A stretch of DNA of 64,000 nt from Sphingobacterium hungaricum (GTDB lineage: Bacteria > Bacteroidota > Bacteroidia > Sphingobacteriales > Sphingobacteriaceae), in the NCBI RefSeq assembly GCF_015210005.1, contig NZ_MU158698.1, positions 62,001 to 126,000 on the forward strand. The letters run 5' to 3'. The notes beneath the pieces were generated by a model. That model saw nothing but the letters and a program-made list of their open reading frames with translations. It did no database searches and was not told the origin of the DNA. The translations under genes were made by a program, and so were the position numbers. This document shows positions 25,925 to 34,748 of this stretch, in pieces (position 1 is the first letter of the stretch; every line of letters begins with the position of its first letter).

Positions 25925-28075
25925 ATGTGGGATTTATTAGAAGTCGATTTAGAGAGTTGTTTCGGTATAAATAAGTTAAAACATAGTTTCAGCTTCACTA
26001 AATCAAACACCATAGTCATTTACGCATCAAATGGAATTATGAAGACCTCTTTTGCCAATACTTTCCAAGAGTTGTCAAAAGGAAAAACTCCAAGAGACAG
26101 GTTATTCGGAAAGGATACTTTCTGCTCGATAAAAGCAGGCGATAACGACATTGATGCAAAAGATATTCTGGTTATTAAATCTTTTGAAAATATTAATACA
26201 ACTGAGAGTCAATCAAAACTTCTCGTAGATGAACAATCAAAAGAAGAATATAATTCTATTTTTAGAGGTTTGATTGATTTGAAGGACAAAATAATAGTTG
26301 ATTTAAATCGTAAATCTGGTGTACCAAAAAAAGAAATTGAACAAATCTTATTAAATGATTTTGACAAAAATAATATTTATGATTTATTCAAAGATATTTA
26401 TCAGCAAGATTTGGTAGATAACCATTCTTTATTAAAATATAGTGAACTTTTTAATGGTGACGTTATAGAATTTTTAACAAAACCTGATGTTAAAAATAAA
26501 ATTGAAGAATATTTTACTACCTATAATGATTTAATTAAAAAATCTAATGTTTTCAAAGCTGGTGTTTTTAATCCGGGAAGAGCTGATACTGTAGCCCAAA
26601 CGTTAATAAAAGAAGGATATTTCTACGCTAATCATAAGGTTTTATTTGACGGAGATGAACATCCTATTACAGATGACAAACAACTTGCATCGAGGCTTCT
26701 TGAGGAAAAAAAAGCTATAATTGAGAATGAAAACCTGTTGAAGATTGAAAAAGAGATAAAGAAAGTTGCGGTAAAACAATTCCGAGATCTTATTGAAAAA
26801 AATCCATTAATTGTATCAGAGTATAATGATATTAAGGCGTTCAGAAAGAAAGTTTGGATTTCATACTTTTCAACCATATTTTTTTTCTTAACTGATATTG
26901 TAGAATCTTATAATACTGGAAGTAAACGCCTTTCGGAAATTGAGCAAACAGCGAAAGATCAAGAAACGGAATGGGACAAAATTGTAAAAAAATTTAATGA
27001 GAGATTTTTTGTTCCTTTTAAAGCTACCATCACAAATAAGGATAGTTCAATACTTGGAAAATCTGCTCCTAACATTGCATTTCAATTTGACAATAAAACC
27101 GGGGATCCTAGAACTTTTAATAGCGATGAACTAAATCGAGAAGATATTCTAAGCCAAGGAGAAAAGAGAGCAATGTACTTAATGAATGTGTTATTTAATA
27201 TCGAAGCAAAGAAGAAAGAAAATAGAGAGACTCTGTTAATAATCGATGATATTGCAGACTCTTTCGATTACAAAAATAAATATGCCATTATACAATATCT
27301 TTCCGACATTCATAGAGATGGTTCGTATAAACAAATAATTCTAACTCATAATTACGACTTTTATAGAACAATCCAGTCCAGATTACTTGATGGAACTAGT
27401 AAAAGAGATTGTTCGTTTATGGCCCTTAAAAATGATGATGAAATAAAATTGATAGGAACTGGCCATAATTATCAGAGTGAGCCATTTAGTTATTGGAAAA
27501 AGAATCTAGATACCCCTCTGATGTTTCTAGCTTCAATTCCTTTTGTTCGGAATTTGATTGAATTTAAAGATGAGGATTTTTCTGATGATTTTATATTATT
27601 GACTTCATTATTGCATATAAAAAGTGATACCGATACGATTACAGTTGCACAGCTTAAAACAGTTTATGAAAAAGTGATAACATCAAGCGGGTTAGAAAAA
27701 TATAATCAAACAGATACAGTTAAATCTATACTAGAAGCCGAAACAAACAAAATTATTTCGAATCCTATTACACAAGGTATTAACCTTGAGGAGAAAATCG
27801 CTTTATCAATTGCTATCAGATTGAAAGCTGAAGAATATATGTTTTCAAAAGTTAGTGATAAAACACCATTTAATAAATATCAAACGGGTAAGTTATTTGA
27901 AAGATTTAAAACTGAATTCGAAGGGGTGTTAGATGAGGAAATAACCAAACTAGATGAAGTTAATTTAATTACCCCTGAAAATATACATCTTAACTCGTTT
28001 ATGTTTGAACCTATAATAGATTTGGCAATAGATCATTTAGTTAGACTTTATATCGATTTAAAAAATTTAAGGTAA
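25925..28075 (+). CDS. ABC/AAA_13-like ATPase with atypical P-loop (candidate defence ATPase)
   Basis: A ~716-residue ATPase of the SMC/RecF-like ABC class. Numbered from ATG 25925, the P-loop is YASNGIMKTSF (33-43), where both P-loop glycines of G-x-N-G-x-G-K-T are replaced by Ala and Met. The signature LSQGEKR lies at 409-415, Walker B TLLIIDDIADSFD at about 436-448 with DD in place of DE, and the switch histidine is H475 (ILTHNYDF). The middle is helical with short coiled-coil potential; the last ~220 residues form an all-helical tail with no recognised domain. An upstream ATG at 25898 would overlap the KTSC-like gene. Its relatives include RloC/PrrC-type ATPases, but the anticodon-nuclease residues are not apparent. 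Very AT-rich. Confidence 0.8.
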   Translation: MWDLLEVDLESCFGINKLKHSFSFTKSNTIVIYASNGIMKTSFANTFQELSKGKTPRDRLFGKDTFCSIKAGDNDIDAKDILVIKSFENINTTESQSKLLVDEQSKEEYNSIFRGLIDLKDKIIVDLNRKSGVPKKEIEQILLNDFDKNNIYDLFKDIYQQDLVDNHSLLKYSELFNGDVIEFLTKPDVKNKIEEYFTTYNDLIKKSNVFKAGVFNPGRADTVAQTLIKEGYFYANHKVLFDGDEHPITDDKQLASRLLEEKKAIIENENLLKIEKEIKKVAVKQFRDLIEKNPLIVSEYNDIKAFRKKVWISYFSTIFFFLTDIVESYNTGSKRLSEIEQTAKDQETEWDKIVKKFNERFFVPFKATITNKDSSILGKSAPNIAFQFDNKTGDPRTFNSDELNREDILSQGEKRAMYLMNVLFNIEAKKKENRETLLIIDDIADSFDYKNKYAIIQYLSDIHRDGSYKQIILTHNYDFYRTIQSRLLDGTSKRDCSFMALKNDDEIKLIGTGHNYQSEPFSYWKKNLDTPLMFLASIPFVRNLIEFKDEDFSDDFILLTSLLHIKSDTDTITVAQLKTVYEKVITSSGLEKYNQTDTVKSILEAETNKIISNPITQGINLEEKIALSIAIRLKAEEYMFSKVSDKTPFNKYQTGKLFERFKTEFEGVLDEEITKLDEVNLITPENIHLNSFMFEPIIDLAIDHLVRLYIDLKNLR

Positions 28076-28076
28076 T

Positions 28077-29114
28077 ATGGCAACAATCAAAATTAACCAA
28101 CAACTCAAACGAGTTGAAATAAAGGAATTTGAAATCGAAAATCAAATAGTTTTCAACTATTTTGACAATCTTCCTGCTTCAGAAAGAGATGAAAAATTAC
28201 TCCGAGCTATTTATATAGGGGTATTGGCACTAATGGAAGATCGTATTTCTGCATTTCTTTCAAAAACCAGTAATGAACTGGGTACGGAACTCGAAAGTTT
28301 GAAAATGATTTTCGAAATGAAAAAAGAACTATTTTACAAGTCCTCCATCAAAGGAATATTGGCAGAAGATGAAATAGCCGATTTTCTTAATCAGTACTTT
28401 GCAGAGAAAAAATTAAAAGACCGTGCAATACTAACTGGAAATACAGCAGGAACAATTCCAAGAAATAAAACAGGTGATATCATTTGTGAAGTCGACGGCA
28501 ATCCCAATCTCAGAATCGCGATTGAATGTAAATTCGATAAAAGTATCCGTTTAGGAGATATTGAAACTCGAGACCTGTTTACAAGGAAGACTGATACCGC
28601 TTGGAGCCAGTTGCTGGAGGCTCAAGCTAACAGAGATGCAAAAATAAGCATTATTGTTTTTGACATTTCGTTGTTAGACAACTCTATTCTTAGAGAATTT
28701 GAAAATGTAGGCTATATTCCTGGAGTTGGGATGGTTGCCATTATCAACTCGCAAAAGGGTGATTATTCCAATTTGGCAATTGCTTATATGCTGGCGAGAG
28801 ACGTCGCCATAAATGCCAAACATGTGGAATTAGATAAGGACTTGTTGGTAATGTTGGTCAATCGACTGATAAAAGATATCAATGAAATTACAACAATAAA
28901 AAGCCTAGTCCATAATAATATTGAGAATAATAAAGCCATACTTAAACAACTTGAAAAAAGTATGTTGTTAATGGAGTTTAACCAACAATACCTTAGAAAA
29001 TTCTTAGTGGATGGTACCTTAACCAAAGAAGATTTGTTGAATTATTATCAAGGGGAAGACGTAAAAGATAAATACAGGATAATAGAAAATGAAATCAATG
29101 CGATGAAATCATAG
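28077..29114 (+). CDS. PD-(D/E)XK nuclease-like protein, partner of the ATPase
   Basis: A 345-residue protein with the residues of a restriction-endonuclease fold: KGILAEDEIADFL (Glu97), TGDIICEVDG (Asp134), LRIAIECKF (E150-x-K152) and a Gln-containing helix WSQLLEAQAN (around 176-184). The order E...D...ExK...Q fits PD-(D/E)XK enzymes such as Mrr- or RmuC-like nucleases. An N-terminal helical section (1-90) and a C-terminal coiled-coil-like part (about 240-345) flank the core. The gene starts one base after the ATPase stop, so the two proteins are made together and probably form a complex. Nuclease activity is inferred. Confidence 0.7.
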   Translation: MATIKINQQLKRVEIKEFEIENQIVFNYFDNLPASERDEKLLRAIYIGVLALMEDRISAFLSKTSNELGTELESLKMIFEMKKELFYKSSIKGILAEDEIADFLNQYFAEKKLKDRAILTGNTAGTIPRNKTGDIICEVDGNPNLRIAIECKFDKSIRLGDIETRDLFTRKTDTAWSQLLEAQANRDAKISIIVFDISLLDNSILREFENVGYIPGVGMVAIINSQKGDYSNLAIAYMLARDVAINAKHVELDKDLLVMLVNRLIKDINEITTIKSLVHNNIENNKAILKQLEKSMLLMEFNQQYLRKFLVDGTLTKEDLLNYYQGEDVKDKYRIIENEINAMKS

Positions 29115-29395
29115 ACATCCCTCAATTATCAAATATCCTATGGACTAAATCTTGAGTTGAGAAATTAATAATAGTATTGATAGTTGCAAACACTAGGACA
29201 CCTTGAGCGTATCAACATAGGAAGAGTAGCAAAACGCACTGGTTATCAACTCGATTTACCTTTTGTATCTTAAGAAAAGTGCTTTTTTCAAGAAAAATTT
29301 TCGGAATCACTACAGCTGAGACCGAAAAAAAAGATTCAAGAAAATAATCTCCTTTTATTATTACTTTAGTAAATAACAAATTAAACTATCGTGTT
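29115..29395. other. Intergenic region at the right edge of the island
   Basis: No complete gene is seen. A 29-codon open stretch (29183-29273) reading HLERINIGRVAKRTGYQLD...-stop looks like the end of a lost gene, but I cannot name it. Downstream the composition returns toward that of the surrounding genes. No copy of the tRNA-Ser end or terminal inverted repeat is visible. Confidence 0.35.
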
Positions 29396-30490
29396 ATGAG
29401 TTTTATAAGAAATATATTCGGCAATAAAGACACAGCAGTAACAAGTTACAGCGACTTCTGGAATTGGTTTCAAGACAATGAGAAAACATTTTTTACTGTC
29501 GTGAAAGAACAGAAAGACATTGAGCAAGAGTTTTTCGAAAAACTTTCGCCAAAGCTTGCTGAGCTTAAGGATGGTTACTTTTACCTGACGGGTATGTTGG
29601 ACGAAAACACGGTTGACTTGGTGTTTACGGCAGATGGCAACACTAAAAACATTGTTTTTATAGAGGAACTAGTGGAGCAAGCACCGAAAATCGAAGGCTG
29701 GAAATTTACGGCAAATAAGCCTGCAACAAATATTGATCATATAGGAATCCGAATGGGTGGTTATACGTTTGATAGCAGTAATTTATTCTTCTATTCCAAC
29801 GATTACCCAGAATACCCGGACGAAATTGATATATCGATCATACACGATGATCGGACGGAAGAAAACAAGGAAGCAATCGGAAATGGCACCTATATTTTCT
29901 TAGATAATTATTTAGGCGAATTAGCCTTTCTGAATAGCATAGACAACTTCACCTTCATTAGCAAAGAGCAAGCTGAAAAAGAACTTGTTCCTATTTCAAA
30001 ATTGAAAGACTTTTTGATATGGAGAGAAAAGGAGTTCGTCGAAAAGTATGAGGGGCTTCGTTACGATACTGAAAACGACAGTTATTCAAGCTTTGAAGCA
30101 GAACTTAAAAATGGAAGACCGTTAGTTGCCATTGTCAATTCGACTTTGCTTAACTGGGACAGCAAAGCATCTCACCCTTGGATTTTGAGCGTTGAAATCG
30201 AATTTGATGGCGAAAACAGCAATGGCCTGCCAGATAGAGAAACTTTTGAATTTCTCAACGATTTTGAGGATGAAATCATGCTCGAGCTGAAAGATGTTGA
30301 CGGCTACTTAAACATCGGCAGGCAAACTGCAGATGGTTTACGAGAAATTTATTTTGCTTGTATAGACTTTAGGAAACCTTCAAAAGTTTTGCATGACTTG
30401 TCAAAAAAGTATGCAAACAAACTGAAGGTAAATTATGAGATTTATAAAGATAAATATTGGCAATCTTTTGAACGATTTAGACCGAACTAA
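29396..30490 (+). CDS. DUF695-domain protein
   Basis: A 364-residue cytoplasmic protein. The first ~200 residues (SDFWNWFQDNEKTFFTVVKEQKDIEQEFF, then KIEGWKFTANKPA and FLDNYLGELAF) fit a family of immunity- or regulator-like proteins often annotated as hypothetical. The last ~140 residues (PWILSVEIEFDGENSNGLPDRETFEFLNDFEDEI...) resemble DUF695. No catalytic motif is evident and the role is unknown. It is monocistronic, just after the accessory island; whether it belongs to the island is unclear. Confidence 0.7.
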   Translation: MSFIRNIFGNKDTAVTSYSDFWNWFQDNEKTFFTVVKEQKDIEQEFFEKLSPKLAELKDGYFYLTGMLDENTVDLVFTADGNTKNIVFIEELVEQAPKIEGWKFTANKPATNIDHIGIRMGGYTFDSSNLFFYSNDYPEYPDEIDISIIHDDRTEENKEAIGNGTYIFLDNYLGELAFLNSIDNFTFISKEQAEKELVPISKLKDFLIWREKEFVEKYEGLRYDTENDSYSSFEAELKNGRPLVAIVNSTLLNWDSKASHPWILSVEIEFDGENSNGLPDRETFEFLNDFEDEIMLELKDVDGYLNIGRQTADGLREIYFACIDFRKPSKVLHDLSKKYANKLKVNYEIYKDKYWQSFERFRPN

Positions 30491-30541
30491 GAAGAGGCTT
30501 TATATAAAAAATTTCCTTTACTTCTATCAACAGTCTGCTCC

Positions 30542-30976
30542 ATGCAAATCCGTCAAGAAAACCCAGGTGATTACAAAGCTGTATTCGCTTTACTAGAACA
30601 TGCATTTAGGAATGAAGTTCATTCTGACCATAAAGAACAATTTCTTGTAGAAGATTTACGAAAATCAGCGCAATTTATTCCTGAATTATCGCTAGTCGCT
30701 GAACTCGAAAATAAAATTGTCGGCTATATTCTTTTGACGAAAATCAAAATAAAAAACACGGAAAATGAATATACGTCACTAGCCCTTGCCCCTGTCGCAG
30801 TCCACCCCGATTATCAAAACCAAGGAATTGGCGCTGAGTTAATTAGGCATGCTCATCAAAAAGCAAAAGAACTAAATTTCGACTCTATTATCTTATTAGG
30901 CCACCAAGATTACTACCCAAAGTTTGGCTATAAACCCGCGAAATCAATACCGCTCGATAGAGCGCCCATCAATTAA
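30542..30976 (+). CDS. GNAT family N-acetyltransferase
   Basis: A 144-residue acetyltransferase of the GNAT superfamily. The acetyl-CoA-binding motif A is visible as LAPVAVHPDYQNQGIGAELIRHAHQKA, followed by the FDSIILLGHQDYYPKFGYKPA motif B region. It resembles YhbS-like acetyltransferases. Substrate unknown; cytoplasmic. It follows the DUF695 gene by about 50 bases. Confidence 0.88.
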   Translation: MQIRQENPGDYKAVFALLEHAFRNEVHSDHKEQFLVEDLRKSAQFIPELSLVAELENKIVGYILLTKIKIKNTENEYTSLALAPVAVHPDYQNQGIGAELIRHAHQKAKELNFDSIILLGHQDYYPKFGYKPAKSIPLDRAPIN

Positions 30977-31140
30977 CTTCTAACTAAATTCAACACGAAT
31001 CCATTCAGCTACAAAAAGTGAACTCACGGCTACAATAATATCCAAAAAGCTATTTATTTCATTCTTTTAAAGCAAAATTTAAACAAATAGCATATAATTT
31101 TTATTAATTTTCGTATATTAAAGCAATAATTAGTTGAATT

Positions 31141-32586
31141 ATGGAGAATTTTATCGGGAATTATCAAAATAGCCAAAACACGTATGACGAAATGTTTCTC
31201 AATAATGATAATTACAGAAATCATTATCTAAATTTCATCAATAACTTCTCTAAAGAGTCTTTAGACAATTTAAATAAGAAAGAAGAGTTGGCTAAAAAAC
31301 TTTTCATGAGCCAAGGAATCACTTTTACCGTATATGATTCGGGAGAGGGAATCGAAAAAATATTTCCTTTTGATATAATTCCGCGCATCCTGACGGCAAG
31401 CGAATGGAGCTTCATCGAGAAAGGGATTACACAGCGATTAAAAGCATTGAACCTTTTTCTTAAAGATGTTTATAGCAATCAATTTATTATTAAAGACAAC
31501 ATCGTTCCGATCAATGTCATTTACTCTTGCCCTCATTTTCTTCGGGAAATGTATAATGTGCAGGTCTTGCATGACATTTACATTCATATTGCCGGCATCG
31601 ATTTGATACGAGATTATGATGGCACTTTTTATGTCTTAGAAGATAATCTTCGTACGCCTTCGGGTGTGAGTTATATGCTCGAAAACCGCGAAATCACCAA
31701 GCGCTTATTTCCTGATCTGATTCCACAATGCGGTGTTAAGAGCGTGACCGAATACCCGGCGATCCTTTACCGGAATCTTTTGGCGCTCTCCCCTCGTGCT
31801 GTTTCTAATCCGACAATCGTGCTGCTAAGTCCTGGAATGTATAATTCGGCTTATTATGAACATACAACCCTTGCCCGTTTAATGGGTGTAGAATTGGTGG
31901 AAGGGCGCGATTTAGTAGTCAAAGATCAGAAGGTGTTTATGAAAACCACGATTGGCTTACAGCAAGTCGATGTCATTTATAGACGTGTGGACGATGATTA
32001 CCTTGATCCATTGGTCTTCAACCCAAATTCTGTTTTGGGGGTCGCAGGATTAATGGGTGCTTACCGCAAAGGCAATGTCGCTATCGTGAATGCCATAGGC
32101 AATGGCGTGGCCGATGACAAAGCAGTGTATACCTACGTGCCGGATATGATCAAGTATTACCTGAACGAAGAGCCCATTCTTAAAAATGTTCCAACCTATC
32201 AGCTGAGCAATCCAGATGAATTGGATTTTGTTTTTCAGAACATCAATAAACTGGTGATTAAGAAAACAAATGGAAGCGGTGGTTATGGCATGTTAATGGG
32301 TCATTCGGCCTCCGAACAAGAGATTACCGAATACAAGGCTGAAATCCTGAAAGATCCGCGCAATTTTATTGCGCAACCGACAATCAGCTTATCTTCTGCG
32401 CCTTGTTTTATCAACGGAAAACTTGCGCCACGAAGAATAGATCTTCGGCCTTTTGCTTTGAACGGACCTGATGGAATTTCCATCGTGCCGGGAGGATTGA
32501 CGCGAGTGGCACTGAAAGAAGGTTCTTTGGTAGTCAATAGTTCGCAGGGCGGTGGCAGTAAAGACACCTGGGTATTAACTTCTTAA
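31141..32586 (+). CDS. Circularly permuted type 2 ATP-grasp protein
   Basis: A 481-residue member of the circularly permuted ATP-grasp family (former DUF404/DUF407). Landmarks are GITFTVYDSGEGIEKIFPFDIIPRI, FYVLEDNLRTPSGVSYMLENR, VVKDQKVFMKTTIGLQQVDVIYRRVDDDYLDPL, and VIKKTNGSGGYGMLMG near residue 375 in the nucleotide-binding part. Family members are predicted carboxylate-amine ligases, and in many genomes they stand next to alpha-E and transglutaminase genes, as here. Together the trio is predicted to make or modify a small peptide. No reaction is proven. The alpha-E gene starts nine bases after its stop. Confidence 0.92.
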   Translation: MENFIGNYQNSQNTYDEMFLNNDNYRNHYLNFINNFSKESLDNLNKKEELAKKLFMSQGITFTVYDSGEGIEKIFPFDIIPRILTASEWSFIEKGITQRLKALNLFLKDVYSNQFIIKDNIVPINVIYSCPHFLREMYNVQVLHDIYIHIAGIDLIRDYDGTFYVLEDNLRTPSGVSYMLENREITKRLFPDLIPQCGVKSVTEYPAILYRNLLALSPRAVSNPTIVLLSPGMYNSAYYEHTTLARLMGVELVEGRDLVVKDQKVFMKTTIGLQQVDVIYRRVDDDYLDPLVFNPNSVLGVAGLMGAYRKGNVAIVNAIGNGVADDKAVYTYVPDMIKYYLNEEPILKNVPTYQLSNPDELDFVFQNINKLVIKKTNGSGGYGMLMGHSASEQEITEYKAEILKDPRNFIAQPTISLSSAPCFINGKLAPRRIDLRPFALNGPDGISIVPGGLTRVALKEGSLVVNSSQGGGSKDTWVLTS

Positions 32587-32595
32587 AAATACAGT

Positions 32596-33531
32596 ATGTT
32601 AAGTAGAGTAGCTTCAAGCTTATATTGGTTAAGTAGATATGTGGAGCGCAGCGATGGTATGCTGCGCATGATCAAGATTAATTATGCGTCTTCACAAGAC
32701 AGCATTCAGGAATTTACATGGAGACCAATCATTAAAATTTTCTCTTCGGATGATGAACATGAGCTTTTAGCCATTCAGCATGATAGCCGCGCGGTTATCG
32801 AATATCTTTTACTGAACCGTGAAAATCCAAATTCCATCTTAAATATCGTGACGCTGGCGCGCGAGAACGCACGCAGCGTGCAAGAGCATATTCCAAAAGA
32901 TTTATGGCAGTGCCTGAATGAATATTACCATACCGTGAAAGACCCTAACTTGCTTTGGTACGTGCAGAAAGATGACCCGATTACCGCGTTGGACATTCTG
33001 ATCCGCCAGGTCATGGTGTATCATGGAACGTCGGACAGCGCGATGGAGCGAGGCGAAAGCCGGAGCTTTATGAAAATCGGAAAACACCTGGAACGAAGCA
33101 TTCAGTCCATTGATATTTTGGATATCAAGTTCAGTTCAATCAGCGGCAATCCCGACTTGTTGACCGACATTGCCTATTGGAAACATTTATTGCTTTCCAT
33201 CGGTGGGTATGAACTATACCTTAAAACCTATAGGCAGGGTTTTGATGTCAAGAATATCATTGAATTGGTGATGCTCAATGATGATTTTCCGCGTTCGGCA
33301 TTGTATTCGATCAACAACATCGACCGGTACTTTAGCCGGCTTAAAAGCGAAAGCAACATTGTACATTACAACAATCTTTCCTTTAAAATTGGCCGTTTGA
33401 AGAGCATGATTACTTATAGCTCTGTCCATACGATGGAAGAGCAGCAGTTGCATCAGTTCCTGACCGAAATACGTTCGGAACTTTTTGGCATCGGAAATTT
33501 ATTAAATGAATATTATTTTGCAAATTCATAG
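32596..33531 (+). CDS. Alpha-E domain protein (DUF403)
   Basis: A 311-residue all-helical alpha-E domain protein. It starts with the family signature MLSRVASSLYWLSRYVERSDGMLR and contains ARENARSVQEHIPKDLWQCLNEYY and FMKIGKHLERSIQSIDIL. Its partner is the permuted ATP-grasp protein, with which it forms a conserved gene pair; in some organisms the two are fused. Its role may be structural or catalytic in the predicted peptide-ligation pathway. Second gene of the trio. Confidence 0.93.
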   Translation: MLSRVASSLYWLSRYVERSDGMLRMIKINYASSQDSIQEFTWRPIIKIFSSDDEHELLAIQHDSRAVIEYLLLNRENPNSILNIVTLARENARSVQEHIPKDLWQCLNEYYHTVKDPNLLWYVQKDDPITALDILIRQVMVYHGTSDSAMERGESRSFMKIGKHLERSIQSIDILDIKFSSISGNPDLLTDIAYWKHLLLSIGGYELYLKTYRQGFDVKNIIELVMLNDDFPRSALYSINNIDRYFSRLKSESNIVHYNNLSFKIGRLKSMITYSSVHTMEEQQLHQFLTEIRSELFGIGNLLNEYYFANS

Positions 33532-33561
33532 TTCGAATCACAGCAGTAAACACATCATATT

Positions 33562-34554
33562 ATGCCCGTTTTTAAAATAAAGCACATTACCAATTACAAA
33601 TACGAATCTCCAGTTCGCGATAGCGCGAATCAAATTATACTGTTCCCTATAAAAGACGATTTTCAAAAAGTCATCAAGCATGATTTAAATATTTCTGGAA
33701 GTCCAGAGATTGAATTATTTATTGATTATTATGGCAATGAAGTCGGAACATTTGCGCAGAACGAACCGCATACGCAGCTCAAAATATTTTCCAAAGTCAG
33801 CGTTGAAACCATTCCACGGCCTTTGCCTCAAGATGATATTTTCAGCAGCGAGCAATGGAATTATTTAGAAAAAATAAAATACGAGGTTCCTTATATTGAT
33901 TACCTGACCCAGGAATATTTTGAGGGGATAGGACAATTGAAAGATACAGCGCTTGCGCTGAAAGAAGCGGACGACACGCCCCAGCAGGTTGCCTTAAACT
34001 ATTGCAACTACGTATTTACCAATTTCGAATACATCAAAGGCATTACGGCAGTGAACACCACTATTGATGAAATTTTAGAGCTAAAGGCCGGAGTCTGTCA
34101 GGATTTTGCCCATGTGCTGACTGCAATGCTCCGTCTGACTGGTATTCCAGCACGTTATGTCAGCGGCTATATCTGTCCGAACAGAGATGGAATGCGCGGC
34201 GAAGGAGCGACACATGCTTGGGCAGAAGTCTATCTTCCCGAATATGGCTGGTTTGGCCTAGACCCTACGAATAACTGCATTGCAAATGAAAATCATGTGC
34301 GCTTAGCCGTAGGCAGAAATTTCGCAGATTGTTCGCCCGTAAAAGGTGTCTACAAAGGCTCTTCCGAACATATTATGGAGGTCAATGTTTCGGTTGGATA
34401 TAATGATGATGATTTTGTAGATAATGAAACTTATTATCAGCAAAAAGAGGTGAATTACCCAAAACCAACGGTTACTTCTGCGCCATCAAAACCTAAAAAT
34501 AGCTATCAGCAATACATGGAAGCGATGCAACAACAGCAGCAGCAACAACAGTAA
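33562..34554 (+). CDS. Transglutaminase-family protein with polyglutamine tail
   Basis: A 330-residue transglutaminase-like cysteine protease. An N-terminal beta domain (FKIKHITNYKYESPVRDSANQI) is followed by the catalytic core with Cys179 (AGVCQDFAHV), His218 (ATHAWAEVY) and Asp234 (GLDPTNN). No signal peptide is present. The last eight codons before the stop are all glutamine (CAA/CAG mix). It completes the ATP-grasp/alpha-E/transglutaminase trio, whose members lie within 30 bases of each other. The enzyme may cleave or crosslink the product of the ligase. Confidence 0.92.
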   Translation: MPVFKIKHITNYKYESPVRDSANQIILFPIKDDFQKVIKHDLNISGSPEIELFIDYYGNEVGTFAQNEPHTQLKIFSKVSVETIPRPLPQDDIFSSEQWNYLEKIKYEVPYIDYLTQEYFEGIGQLKDTALALKEADDTPQQVALNYCNYVFTNFEYIKGITAVNTTIDEILELKAGVCQDFAHVLTAMLRLTGIPARYVSGYICPNRDGMRGEGATHAWAEVYLPEYGWFGLDPTNNCIANENHVRLAVGRNFADCSPVKGVYKGSSEHIMEVNVSVGYNDDDFVDNETYYQQKEVNYPKPTVTSAPSKPKNSYQQYMEAMQQQQQQQQ

Positions 34555-34748
34555 ATTGTCTAATAGGGAACAAAAACGGGTTCCTAATTATTCAGATTTG
34601 GCGTAGAATGCTTTCGGACATAGGTTAAATAAAGTTAATCATTTTGAGCTTAACCGTTTGATTAATAGGTTTGGAGAGAGAACTAGTTCGGTCTAAAAAA
34701 CTAACTGGGCTAGTTCAAAAACTTAGTTAAAAACGTAAACCTATTCCC

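Noticed and set aside
29183..29273. 29-codon open stretch reading LERINIGRVAKRTGYQLD before a stop
   Set aside because: It has stops directly upstream and no promoter or start context. It looks like a gene tail, but I cannot identify the family.
30977..31140. Possible small gene between the acetyltransferase and the ATP-grasp gene
   Set aside because: No open frame with a sensible start and composition was found; the stretch is AT-rich leader sequence.
34528..34551. Eight-codon CAA/CAG run as a CRISPR or tandem-repeat element
   Set aside because: It is a coding polyglutamine run with mixed codons, in frame at the end of the transglutaminase gene. No spaced repeats exist here or elsewhere in the window.
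34562..34586. Inverted repeat after the transglutaminase gene
   Set aside because: The arms are imperfect and no T run follows, so it is not called a terminator.
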